Assembly (NCBI RefSeq): GCF_016919705.1
Contig: NZ_CP070371.1
Location: 463,501-527,500, forward strand
DNA from: Paracoccus methylovorus
Lineage (GTDB): Bacteria > Pseudomonadota > Alphaproteobacteria > Rhodobacterales > Rhodobacteraceae
Length of the DNA: 64,000 bases
Reading direction: 5' to 3'
Of the stretch, positions 45,741-53,655 are shown piece after piece. The first letter of the stretch is position 1. Each line of letters opens with the position of its first letter. Made by a program: the position numbers and the translations under genes. The notes under the pieces were generated by a model that saw only the letters and a program-made list of their open reading frames with translations, was not told where the DNA came from and searched no databases.

Positions 45741-46241
45741 ATGAGTGTTCGTCACCCTGAGCAGCCGAGGCCAGATCCTGGCTCGACCACCTTTGTCGAC
45801 CTGATCTGGCAGGAGAAGCAGGTCGAGTACTGGCTGCGTTTCGGACGGTTCTGCCACGACCACCGGCTCAACCGCCAGCGCCGGACCGTGGGCTTTGCCC
45901 CCGGAAATGTCTTCGCCGTCGTGCGCTGGGCGGGCAACGATTACGGCACCGTGGTGTCGCGCCTCGACATCCTGCGCGCCGTCGCGCCGGGCGAGGCCTT
46001 CCAGACCCTGCCCTTCGTCAAGCCAGGGGCGGAGATCCTGCTGCGGGTCAGCGGCTGGCCGAAGGTCGAGCGCATGCTGCAGGCGGTGGATGCCGTCGAG
46101 GTGCTGGGCATCGACGCTCACGCGGTCTCGCCGGAGCATTGGCGGCACGTCCACAACCGCATCACGGCGGGAGAGCCGTTCCGGACCTACACCAGGGCCC
46201 AGCATGCCGCTTGGCTGAAGCGCCGGAGGGTGGGCGGATGA
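45741..46241 (+). CDS. DUF2840-family protein
   Basis: 166 residues of the DUF2840 family, a fixed member of alphaproteobacterial ICE backbones between repA/parA and the TraF-type peptidase. Segments: TFVDLIWQEKQVEYWLRFGR, FAPGNVFAVVRWAGNDYGTVVSRLDILRA, RVSGWPKVERMLQAVDAVEVLGIDAHAVSPEHWRHVHNRI. Cytoplasmic, function unknown. The stop overlaps the methyltransferase start by 4 nt. Confidence 0.85.
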   Translation: MSVRHPEQPRPDPGSTTFVDLIWQEKQVEYWLRFGRFCHDHRLNRQRRTVGFAPGNVFAVVRWAGNDYGTVVSRLDILRAVAPGEAFQTLPFVKPGAEILLRVSGWPKVERMLQAVDAVEVLGIDAHAVSPEHWRHVHNRITAGEPFRTYTRAQHAAWLKRRRVGG

Positions 46242-47665
46242 CCGCGCATCGCACCCACCTTTCCCCGCCGTTGCGCGTCCTCGACCTGTTCAGCGGTGCC
46301 GCGGGCGGCTGGACCCTGGGCCTGCACCGGGCGGGCTTCGTCACCATCGCCGCCTGCGAGATCGTGGAATGGCGGCGCATCCTCTATTCGGAGAACTTCC
46401 CGCATGTTAGACTCTACGCCGATATCCGCACCCTCACGGCAGCTCGACTTGTTTCCGACCTCGGCTGCCTGCCGGACATCCTCGTCGGATCGCCGCCCTG
46501 CCAGGACATCAGCAGCGCCAACACGAAGGGCAAGGGGATCGAGGGCGAGAGATCGGGCCTCTATCTCGAGGCCGTCCGCCTGGTCGGAGACTGCCGCCCT
46601 CGCTGGTTCGCTTTTGAGAACAGCAGCAATCTCCGAACTCGCGGCGCCGACCGGCTGCTCGATGAACTGGAAGCGCTCGGCTACGCCTGCTGGCCGTGCG
46701 TGGTGGGTGCTGCGGATATCGGCGCCAACCATGTCCGCAAGCGGTCGTGGCTCATCGGCTGCGATCCGCAGCAGCTTGCCCACACCCGTGTCGCAATCCC
46801 AGCAAGGTGGCATGCGGATGAAGGGTGGATCGGGCGCACGCCGGGCGATGAAAGCGTCGGGGCTTTACGACCTGTTCCGCAACCGTCCCTTGCCGACGCC
46901 GATGGCCTCGGACGGGATGAGGGACGGGGCCGGCGGCGGCGCGGGATCGACATATCCGTTGCGGATGATCCTCGCCACGCCGCGCAAGACGGACGCCGAC
47001 CGGGGCGGCCGGGGCGATCTGCTGAGCCAGTTGCAGGGCCACAACAGCCGCCATGCCGGGATGGTGCCGACGCCGGTAAGGCTGAGCAGCGGCCGCAGGT
47101 TGACTGCTCAGGAGATCGAGACGGGAAGGCTGGCGACCGGTGTGAAGGCGCAGATCGACACGCCGAATCTGTTGCGCCATGCGGCGGAGACCCTGCCCAC
47201 CCCGACGAAACGCGACAGCCGCATGGACGGCTGGAGCCCGGCTTACGACCGGCGGAAATCCCCGACGATGGACGCGGTGATGGACGGGGCGATGACGGAC
47301 CGGGCACCGGGCAAATGGGCCGGGGCGCGGGTGTTGGCGGCGATGCTCAGGAGCCATGGCCTGACTGGAACGGCGGCATTGCCCATCACTTACGCGTGGA
47401 TGATGGGATTTCCGCCTGGCTGGCTCGCATGCGCATTGCGCTCGGCAGTCGTAAAGGGACGTCTGCAGCGAGTCTGATCGTCGAGGCCTTCGGCGATGCG
47501 GTGGTGCCGCAGATCCCCGAGGCCATCGGCCGCGCCATCCTGCGCAGCGAGGCCGCGCTGAACGCGGTCCTCGGGGACGCTTCGGTGGGCGCCGCTGTTG
47601 CAGACGACAATGCTACTGGTGGTGCACCCACCGAAGATCCTGCGGATCGCGGAGGCGCGTCATGA
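46238..47665 (+). CDS. C5-cytosine DNA methyltransferase, with ambiguous middle frame
   Basis: 475 residues in one open frame. Motif I LDLFSGAAGGWTLGLHRAGF, motif IV VGSPPCQDIS with catalytic Cys, motif VI-like FENSSNLRTRG and motif VIII-like GANHVRKRSWLIG are in the first ~175 residues; motif X VEAFGDAVVPQIPEAIGRAIL is near the end. The middle (about 46760-47400) is Gly/Arg/Asp-rich in this frame. The +1 frame there stays open to 47477 and reads like a target-recognition region (LPTPMASDG, LPTPTKRDSRMDG, YAWMMGFPPGWL). Orphan methylase, likely anti-restriction. It overlaps DUF2840 and traF by 4 nt. Confidence 0.8.
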   Translation: MTAHRTHLSPPLRVLDLFSGAAGGWTLGLHRAGFVTIAACEIVEWRRILYSENFPHVRLYADIRTLTAARLVSDLGCLPDILVGSPPCQDISSANTKGKGIEGERSGLYLEAVRLVGDCRPRWFAFENSSNLRTRGADRLLDELEALGYACWPCVVGAADIGANHVRKRSWLIGCDPQQLAHTRVAIPARWHADEGWIGRTPGDESVGALRPVPQPSLADADGLGRDEGRGRRRRGIDISVADDPRHAAQDGRRPGRPGRSAEPVAGPQQPPCRDGADAGKAEQRPQVDCSGDRDGKAGDRCEGADRHAESVAPCGGDPAHPDETRQPHGRLEPGLRPAEIPDDGRGDGRGDDGPGTGQMGRGAGVGGDAQEPWPDWNGGIAHHLRVDDGISAWLARMRIALGSRKGTSAASLIVEAFGDAVVPQIPEAIGRAILRSEAALNAVLGDASVGAAVADDNATGGAPTEDPADRGGAS

Positions 47666-48264
47666 CCCGCAGAACCCGCATCACCTATCTCGCCGCAACT
47701 GCCGCCGCCGTGCTGGTGATCGGTCCTGTTTCCGTCACCGAGATCGCGCCTCGGCTGATCTGGAACGCCAGCGCCAGCCTGCCCATCGGGTTCTACCGCC
47801 TTGAGCCGCCGACCACGCTCGCCGTAGGCGACTTGGTCGCGGTCACGCCGCCCGATCCGCTCGCCCAATTCGTCACCGCCCGCGGCTATGTCGGCTCCGG
47901 CGTGCCGCTGCTGAAGCGCGTCGCAGCACTTCCCGGCACGCGGGTCTGCCGCAGCGGCACCACGATCACCGTGGCCGGCCAGGCCATCGGCGAGGCGCGC
48001 GAGCGCGACAGCCTCGGCCGGCCGTTGCCGGTCTGGCAGGGCTGTCGGCTGATCGCCGAGGACGAGATCTTTCTCATGAACCGGGAGATCGAAGACAGTC
48101 TCGACGGCCGCTATTTCGGCCCGCTCCCGCTCGCCAGTGTCACTGCCCGCATCATTCCGCTCTGGACCGATGTGGTGGGCGACGGCCGCTTCCGCCGGCC
48201 CGCCGCCGGTACGGAATCGACCCCTGATTCCACCCCCAACCATCAACCGAAGGGACCAAACTGA
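47662..48264 (+). CDS. traF: TraF-type S26-family signal peptidase
   Basis: 200 residues with one N-terminal membrane segment (ITYLAATAAAVLVIGPVSV) and a periplasmic S26 domain: Ser nucleophile region NASASLPIGFYRL, Lys in PLLKRVAALPGTRVC, and box EIFLMNREIEDSLDGRYFGPLPLA. In IncP systems TraF cyclises and processes the TrbC pilin, present here at 58171. Start overlaps the methyltransferase stop; overlaps DUF736 by 1 nt. Confidence 0.9.
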   Translation: MTRRTRITYLAATAAAVLVIGPVSVTEIAPRLIWNASASLPIGFYRLEPPTTLAVGDLVAVTPPDPLAQFVTARGYVGSGVPLLKRVAALPGTRVCRSGTTITVAGQAIGEARERDSLGRPLPVWQGCRLIAEDEIFLMNREIEDSLDGRYFGPLPLASVTARIIPLWTDVVGDGRFRRPAAGTESTPDSTPNHQPKGPN

Positions 48265-48599
48265 TGCCACAGATCGGCGAATTCACCCGCACGCAATCGG
48301 GCTACGAGGGCCGCATCCGCACCGTCACGCTCGATCTCAACCTGGTCTTCGTGCCGACCCACAATGCCGATGTCGAGAACGCCCCGGACTACCGGATCCA
48401 TCTCGACAGCGAGGACGGTCCGGAGATCGGTGCCGGTTGGACCCATAGCGGCGAGAAGGCCGGAACCTATATCTCGGTCGCCCTCGACGATCCCGTCCTC
48501 GCACAACCGATCCGCGCCCGGCTGTTCCAGTCCGACGAGCAAGGCCGGAACTGGAGCCTGCACTGGTCGCGCCCCAGAAAGCGCGACGAGCGGGACTGA
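48264..48599 (+). CDS. DUF736-family protein
   Basis: 111 residues, compact beta-rich protein: MPQIGEFTRTQSGYEGRIRT...LVFVPTHNADVENAPDYRIH...GAGWTHSGEKAGTYISVALDDP. DUF736 is a constant companion of S26/transglycosylase/relaxase genes in alphaproteobacterial conjugative elements. Function unknown. The TGATG overlap with traF indicates coupled translation. Confidence 0.9.
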   Translation: MPQIGEFTRTQSGYEGRIRTVTLDLNLVFVPTHNADVENAPDYRIHLDSEDGPEIGAGWTHSGEKAGTYISVALDDPVLAQPIRARLFQSDEQGRNWSLHWSRPRKRDERD

Positions 48600-48602
48600 G
48601 CC

Positions 48603-49421
48603 ATGCCAGCTTTCAACAATAAACGTGCCGATGGGCGGGCTGGCGCAGCCCGCCGCTTCGCCCCCCTTCTTCTTTCCGGCCTGATCCTCGCCGCCGTCCC
48701 GGCTGCCGGCCTGCTGGCGCAGCCCGTACCGTCGGTCGCGCACGAGAGCTCCGACCCCTTCGCGGCCTATGTCGCGGAAGCCTCGCTGCGCTTCGGCATT
48801 CCGGCGAACTGGATTCGCGCCGTGCGCCATGTCGAAAGCCGCAGCAATCCGCAGGCCGTCTCGCCGAAAGGTGCGATGGGGCTGATGCAGGTGATGCCGG
48901 AGACATGGGCGGCGCTGCGCGCCCGCCATGCTCTCGGCGACGATCCGTTCGATCCCCGAGACAACATTCTTGCGGGCGCCGCCTATCTGCGCGAGATGCA
49001 CGACCGCTACGGCACCGTTGCCGGCATGCTGGCCGCCTACAACGCCGGGCCGGGGCGCTACGACGAGCATCTGGTCTCAGGCCGGGCCCTGCCGGCCGAG
49101 ACCCGTGCCTATGTTGCCGCGCTGGCGCCGATGCTCGGCGCCGACCCGCTCCCCGGCGCCGGTTTCGCCGCCGCACTGCCGAGAGACTGGCGCGAGGCAC
49201 CGCTGTTCATCGGCAGCATGACCAGTGGTTCGGATGCAGAACCAATGCAGCCCGGCGGTCTGTTCGTGCGCCGGTCCGATGCAGAACCTGCGCTGTCAGA
49301 TGGCACATTGGCTGCCGATCCGGAACCGCCTGCCGAGCCGTCTGACACCGATTCAGACGACCGCGCTCCGCAATCCGGAGGCCTGTTCATTAGCCGGTCG
49401 GACGCAGGATCAGCGCAATGA
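48603..49421 (+). CDS. Lytic transglycosylase (VirB1/TraB-like SLT)
   Basis: 272 residues. Signal sequence/membrane anchor (FAPLLLSGLILAAVPAAGLLA), then an SLT domain: FGIPANWIRAVRHVESRSNPQAVSPKGAMGLMQVMPETW (catalytic Glu in HVESR), NILAGAAYLREM and AAYNAGPGRYDEH. It locally opens peptidoglycan for the mating apparatus. The C-terminal tail has two similar segments, GGLFVRRSDAEPA and GGLFISRSDAGSA, separated by an acidic linker, which is unusual and may bind a partner. Ends in an ATGA overlap with an upstream start of the next gene. Confidence 0.9.
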   Translation: MPAFNNKRADGRAGAARRFAPLLLSGLILAAVPAAGLLAQPVPSVAHESSDPFAAYVAEASLRFGIPANWIRAVRHVESRSNPQAVSPKGAMGLMQVMPETWAALRARHALGDDPFDPRDNILAGAAYLREMHDRYGTVAGMLAAYNAGPGRYDEHLVSGRALPAETRAYVAALAPMLGADPLPGAGFAAALPRDWREAPLFIGSMTSGSDAEPMQPGGLFVRRSDAEPALSDGTLAADPEPPAEPSDTDSDDRAPQSGGLFISRSDAGSAQ

Positions 49422-49468
49422 AAAAATTTTCCATTTGCCCCGCAGCGCGCGCAGTCGGAGGCCACGCC

Positions 49469-50050
49469 ATGAAGATCGCCTACGCGGATCCACCCTATAT
49501 CGGCTGCGCGCATCTCTACCGCGACCGTCCCGATTACGCCGGCGAGGTCGATCACGCGGCGCTGATCGCGCGGCTCGAACACGACTACGACGGCTGGATC
49601 CTGCACGCCGCCGCGACGCCGCGCTCCTTCGCCGTGCTCGCCCCGCTGGTCGAGCCGACCCGCGCACGCTGGATGGCCTGGGTGAAGGGTTTCGCCGCCT
49701 TCAAGCGCAACGTGCCGGTCGCCTGGGCCTGGGAGCCGGTCATCGTCAAAGCCGCCCGCAAACCCGTGGTCAGCAAGCGGCTGGTGCTGCGCGACTGGAT
49801 CCAGGAGAGCATTACTCTGCGCCGCGGCCTGACCGGGGCCAAGCCGGAAGCCGTCTGCCATTGGTGCTTCGAAATGGTCGCCGCGCGGCCCGAAGATACG
49901 CTCGACGACCTGTTTCCCGGCACCGGCGCCGTCACCGCGGCGTGGCGCACATGGCAGCGGAAATTCACCCTGCCGGACGATCCGCTGCCTGCTCTGCCGC
50001 CATCGGACAGCGCTCGTCGGGGACGATCCCGTCTGAGGAATCCGTCATGA
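49469..50050 (+). CDS. DPPY-motif DNA methylase-like protein
   Basis: 193 residues with YADPPYIG (motif IV) right at the N terminus and DDLFPGTGAVTAAWRTWQRK (motif I-like) near the C terminus, the beta-class order. The FxGxG is modified (LFPGTGAV). A short methylase-like protein commonly found in these elements; activity uncertain. The ATG at 49469 is preferred for GGAGG 6 nt upstream. An in-frame ATG at 49418 overlaps the transglycosylase stop and could be used by coupling. Confidence 0.75.
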   Translation: MKIAYADPPYIGCAHLYRDRPDYAGEVDHAALIARLEHDYDGWILHAAATPRSFAVLAPLVEPTRARWMAWVKGFAAFKRNVPVAWAWEPVIVKAARKPVVSKRLVLRDWIQESITLRRGLTGAKPEAVCHWCFEMVAARPEDTLDDLFPGTGAVTAAWRTWQRKFTLPDDPLPALPPSDSARRGRSRLRNPS

Positions 50051-50166
50051 CCGCATCCGTCCTTTTCCTGCACGCCGACAGCCGCGATGTCGTCCTGTGT
50101 GGCGATGAATGGCGAGGCGCCGCAGAGTCGACGGCGATGGTGGGAAGCGAAGCCGAGCGATCCTGT

Positions 50167-50537
50167 TCAGTTTCCGCACATCGGTCCGCCGCGGGCACGG
50201 ATGTCCCGCAGCATTGCCCGCAGCAGGGCGAAGTCGATCTGATCGGCATTGCGATAGCGCACGCAGCCTTTGCCGCAGTCGATGCCCGCAAGCCGTTCGC
50301 GGAACCGCTCGACTGTCGTGGGGCCGGCGTAAAAGGCGATGTGGCGCTTCTGGGCGTTGAAGCTGACGGTATTGTCCCGGCCGGACGGGCCATAGCCGGG
50401 CATGCCCCATTGCATTCGCTCCTCCCAATCGGCAGTTCCTGGCGACAGGTCGTCCGCAATTGCTCGAAGATCGGCCGTTCGGCAGCCGCGAGACCGTCGA
50501 GCCAATCGTCCACGCTCGTTGCCTGCGATTGCACCAT
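50167..50537 (-). pseudogene. DUF1801-family gene split by a frameshift
   Basis: Starting at ATG 50537 the - strand reads MVQSQATSVDDWLDGLAAAERPIFEQLRTTCRQEL. At about 50430-50450 the family continuation changes frame: GTADWEERMQWGMPGYG...TVSFNAQKRHIAFYAGPTTVERFRERLAGIDCGKGCVRYRNADQIDFALLRAMLRDI to the stop at 50167. Total 371 nt, one base off. DUF1801 proteins (frataxin-like fold, YdhG type) are of unclear role. It sits convergent to the methylase gene. Confidence 0.75.
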
Positions 50538-50798
50538 GAACGGTCCTTTCCCGCCATCGTTTGCCGCCATTGCCGCCAGACGGTGCCCGGCAGCCGCACC
50601 GCCAAGGCTATCATCCACGACCGGCCGGGCGAAGGGCCGAGATGCGGACGCCGGCCGGCGTCCGCCTCACCGACCTCCCGGATCGGGAGTGAGGCGATGA
50701 TCCTCGTGAGAAATCGCAGGATTTCGAGGGCTGGCGCAGGGCGTGCGGCTGTGGCGGGGAGGGCGAGAATGGAGGTAGGTTGCAGGCAAGATAAAAGC

Positions 50799-50928
50799 CC
50801 GCGATGTGCGGGCCGGGCGGTCGGGGGTGTTTGCCGGGTTTTCGGGGCATTTCCGCACATCGCGGTGCCAAACCGCACCTCGCGCCCCTCCGGATTTTTC
50901 AGTTTGTTCATCAAATCCCGCACCTCGC
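50799..50928. other. Repeat cluster upstream of relaxase, candidate oriT
   Basis: In the 404-bp gap between the DUF1801 relic and the relaxase. A perfect 13-bp inverted repeat, CCGCGATGTGCGG (50799-50811) and CCGCACATCGCGG (50853-50865), is separated by 41 bp. The related 11-mer CCGCACCTCGC follows at 50873-50883 and 50918-50928. Inverted plus direct repeats immediately before a relaxase gene are the usual oriT signature. No nic site can be named by eye. 50538-50798 holds nothing else I recognise. Confidence 0.6.
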
Positions 50929-50941
50929 AGGAGATCGGCCC

Positions 50942-52681
50942 ATGAGCAACGAGGAAGATTTCCGCATCCGTCCGGGCCGCATCCGCTCCAGCCGCAGCCA
51001 GCGTGCCCGGCCTTTCGTGGCCCAGGCGCTTGCCGCCGCCCAGAAGGCCGGCGGGCGCGTTTCGCGCAGCGGCAGGATCGTGTCGCCGGGCGCCTCGCGT
51101 TTTGGTCGGGGCCGAACCGCCGCCGTCCGCGCCAACCGGCTGATCACCCGCCGCACCCGGCTCTGCACCGTCAAGGCCCGGGTGGTCCGCAGGACCGCGC
51201 AGGCCGCCGCGCTGCCGCGGCATCTGGGCTATCTCGGCCGCGACGGTGTTACGCGGGGCGGGGAAAAGCCCCGGATGTTCGGCCCGGACACCGACGATGC
51301 CGACATCAAGAAATTCGCCGAGCGCAGCGAGGACGACCGCCATCATTTCCGCTTCATCGTATCGCCCGAGGATGCCGCCGACATGGCCGACCTGAAGCGG
51401 TTCACCCGGGAGCTGATGGCCCAGGCGGAAAAGGATCTCGACACGGAACTGGACTGGATCGCTGTCGATCACTGGAACACCGACAATCCCCATGTCCATG
51501 TCATCCTGCGGGGGCGGGCCGATGACGGCAAGGATCTGGTCATCTCCCGCGACTATATCAGGGAAGGGCTGCGCGACCGGGCGCAGGACCTGATCACCCA
51601 AGAGCTGGGGCCGCGCCATGACCACGAGATCCGCCGCAGCCTGATGCGGCAGGTCGAGGCGGAGCGCTGGACCGCGCTCGACCGCCAGCTGGTCCGCGAC
51701 GCCGGCAAGTCCGGCATCATCGACATGGCGCCGGGCATCGACGCTCCGCGCGACGATTACCTGCCGCAGAAGGTCGGTCGGCTGCGGCATCTGGAACGCC
51801 TCGGCCTGGCCAATCAGGTCGGGCAGGCGCAATGGGTGATCCGGCCCGAGGCCGAGACGGTGCTGCGCGACCTCGGCGAGCGCGGCGACATTATCAAGCG
51901 CATCCACCGGGCGCTGTCGGGGCAGGGGATCGATCGCGGGGTTTCAGACTATGTCTTTGCCAGCGAAAAGGCCGATGGCCCGATCCTCGGCAGGCTGGTC
52001 GAGCGCGGCCATGACCACGAGTTGAAGGGCAGCGCCTATGCCGTGGTCGACGACGTGGACGGCCGTACCCATCATATCCGGCTGCCGCATTTCGATGCCG
52101 CCGGCGACAGTGCGCCCGGGTCCGTCGTTGAGTTGCGGTCCTACGAGGATGCGAAGGGCGTCCGCCGCACCGCGCTGGCGGTGCGCTCCGATCTGGATAT
52201 CCGCGCCCAAGTGACCGCGAGCGGTGCGACATGGCTGGACCGGCAGGCGCTCGCCCGCAATCCTACGGCGCTTTCGGATGCCGGCTTCGGGATCGAGGTG
52301 CGCCAGGCGATGCAGCGGCGCGCAGAACACCTGATCGAGGAGGGCCTCGCCGAACGGCAGGGCAGCCGCGTGGTCTTCGCGCGCCGGCTGCTTGACCGGC
52401 TGCGTGATCATGAGGTCGGCGCTCTGGCCGAAAAGCTCGCCGCCGAGACCGGCAAGTCCTACGACCGCGCGGCCGGTGGCGACACTGTCGCCGGCACCTA
52501 TCGCCGGCGCTTCACCCTGGCCTCGGGGCGTTTCGCCATGATCGATGATGGGTTGGGCTTCAAGCTGGTGCCCTGGACGCCCTCGCTCGAACGGCATCTC
52601 GACCGGCATGTTTCCGGCGTCGCCCGTGGCGACGGCGGTGTCGACTGGTCCTTCGGTCGGAAGCGTGGGCTGGGGTTGTGA
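50942..52681 (+). CDS. Conjugative relaxase, DUF3363/VirD2-like
   Basis: 579 residues. It nicks oriT and leads the transferred strand. The basic N terminus (RPGRIRSSRSQRARPF, TRRTRLCTVKARVV) precedes the relaxase core: candidate catalytic Tyr in LPRHLGYLGRDG, HHFRFIVSPEDAADM, and the metal-binding HUH-type WNTDNPHVHVILRGR. The DUF3363 C-terminal region carries ARNPTALSDAGFGIEVRQAMQRRAEHL and LLDRLRDHEVGALAEKLA. The ATG at 50942 has AGGAG upstream. Probable oriT repeats lie at 50799-50928. Confidence 0.9.
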   Translation: MSNEEDFRIRPGRIRSSRSQRARPFVAQALAAAQKAGGRVSRSGRIVSPGASRFGRGRTAAVRANRLITRRTRLCTVKARVVRRTAQAAALPRHLGYLGRDGVTRGGEKPRMFGPDTDDADIKKFAERSEDDRHHFRFIVSPEDAADMADLKRFTRELMAQAEKDLDTELDWIAVDHWNTDNPHVHVILRGRADDGKDLVISRDYIREGLRDRAQDLITQELGPRHDHEIRRSLMRQVEAERWTALDRQLVRDAGKSGIIDMAPGIDAPRDDYLPQKVGRLRHLERLGLANQVGQAQWVIRPEAETVLRDLGERGDIIKRIHRALSGQGIDRGVSDYVFASEKADGPILGRLVERGHDHELKGSAYAVVDDVDGRTHHIRLPHFDAAGDSAPGSVVELRSYEDAKGVRRTALAVRSDLDIRAQVTASGATWLDRQALARNPTALSDAGFGIEVRQAMQRRAEHLIEEGLAERQGSRVVFARRLLDRLRDHEVGALAEKLAAETGKSYDRAAGGDTVAGTYRRRFTLASGRFAMIDDGLGFKLVPWTPSLERHLDRHVSGVARGDGGVDWSFGRKRGLGL

Positions 52682-52751
52682 TGGCCGTCAGGGACGGCCA
52701 GTTTTCAGGATGCAGAGTAGCGGCCGGGATCTTGACGACCGGAGTGCGCGC

Positions 52752-52772
52752 ACTATATGACTATATGTAGTC
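52752..52772. promoter_or_regulatory. Operator repeats before the toxin-antitoxin pair
   Basis: Tandem ACTATATG (52752-52759, 52760-52767) overlapping an inverted repeat GACTA-TATG-TAGTC (52759-52772), 18 bp before the antitoxin ATG. Typical Phd-type autoregulatory site overlapping the promoter. Confidence 0.6.
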
Positions 52773-52789
52773 ACAACCCGGAGGCGGCC

Positions 52790-53041
52790 ATGAAGGAACT
52801 CCAGCTCAGGGATGCGAAGGCGACGCTGTCAGCCGTGGTCGATCAGGCCGTGGCCGGCGAGCCGACGGTCATCACCCGGCACGGCCGCAAGGAGGCGGTG
52901 CTGCTCTCCTTCGAGGAATGGCAGCGCATCTCCCGGGTGCCGGATTTCGCCGATCTGCTGCTCGCCTTCCCCGGCGAGCCCGAGGACATTCCCGAACGCG
53001 CCCGCAAGCCGGCGCGGGCGCTGCGGGATTCGGGTCTCTGA
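52790..53041 (+). CDS. Phd/YefM-family antitoxin
   Basis: 83 residues. The Phd DNA-binding half (ELQLRDAKATLSAVVDQAVAGEPTVITRHGRKEAVLLSFEEWQRI) is followed by a toxin-wrapping C terminus (PGEPEDIPERARKPARALRD). GGAGG precedes the ATG at 52790. Neutralises the PIN toxin that starts 3 bp downstream and represses the operon through the repeats at 52752-52772. Stabilises the element by post-segregational killing. Confidence 0.9.
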   Translation: MKELQLRDAKATLSAVVDQAVAGEPTVITRHGRKEAVLLSFEEWQRISRVPDFADLLLAFPGEPEDIPERARKPARALRDSGL

Positions 53042-53044
53042 GAC

Positions 53045-53482
53045 TTGTATCTGCTCGACACCAATATTCTCTCGGCTTCAGCGCCGACGCGGCGCGATGC
53101 CGGTGCAGAGACACTTGCCGCCTGGATGCGCGCCCATAGCGACCGGCTCTATCTCTCGGCCATCACCATTGCCGAGATCGAGGCCGGCATCGCCCGGGCG
53201 GTCAGGCTCGGCGCCAGCAGCAAGGCTCCGGCGCTGCGCCGCTGGCTCGCCGCCATCGAGCATTTCTATGCCAGCCGTATCTTGTCCTTCGGCATCGGGG
53301 AGGCTCGCCAAGCCGGGGCGATCCTCGACCGGGCGCGCGCCCATGATCCGGGCTTTGAGGACATCGCCATCGCGGCGACAGCCGCCGCGCATGGCCTGAC
53401 GGTGCTGACCGCCAACGAGCGGCATTTCGCGCCGCTCGGCGTGCCTTACGCCAATCCGCTGAAGGAATTGCCCGCACCGTAG
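53045..53482 (+). CDS. VapC-like PIN-domain ribonuclease toxin
   Basis: 145 residues, PIN domain with the acidic set: YLLDTNILS (Asp), TIAEIEAGI (Glu), and DPGFEDIAIAATAAAHGLTVLTANERHF (Asp pair and conserved Asn). It cleaves RNA (in VapC relatives often tRNA or rRNA) when free of antitoxin. Start codon is TTG, 3 bp after the antitoxin stop; a weak start fits the need for less toxin than antitoxin. Confidence 0.9.
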   Translation: MYLLDTNILSASAPTRRDAGAETLAAWMRAHSDRLYLSAITIAEIEAGIARAVRLGASSKAPALRRWLAAIEHFYASRILSFGIGEARQAGAILDRARAHDPGFEDIAIAATAAAHGLTVLTANERHFAPLGVPYANPLKELPAP

Positions 53483-53655
53483 CTGGGTCTGCGCGGAAAT
53501 CGGAACCCGTGCCGGCAATTAGGCCGCCGCATCCCGCAAGTATTTTTACGCTGTCCTGCGCCGTCCTACGATCAGCTCTAGGATGGCTGTTGCAACCTGT
53601 GTTGGCCGGGTTTTCTCTCCTTGCATCGGATACCAGCAGGGAGATCGAAACCGCC

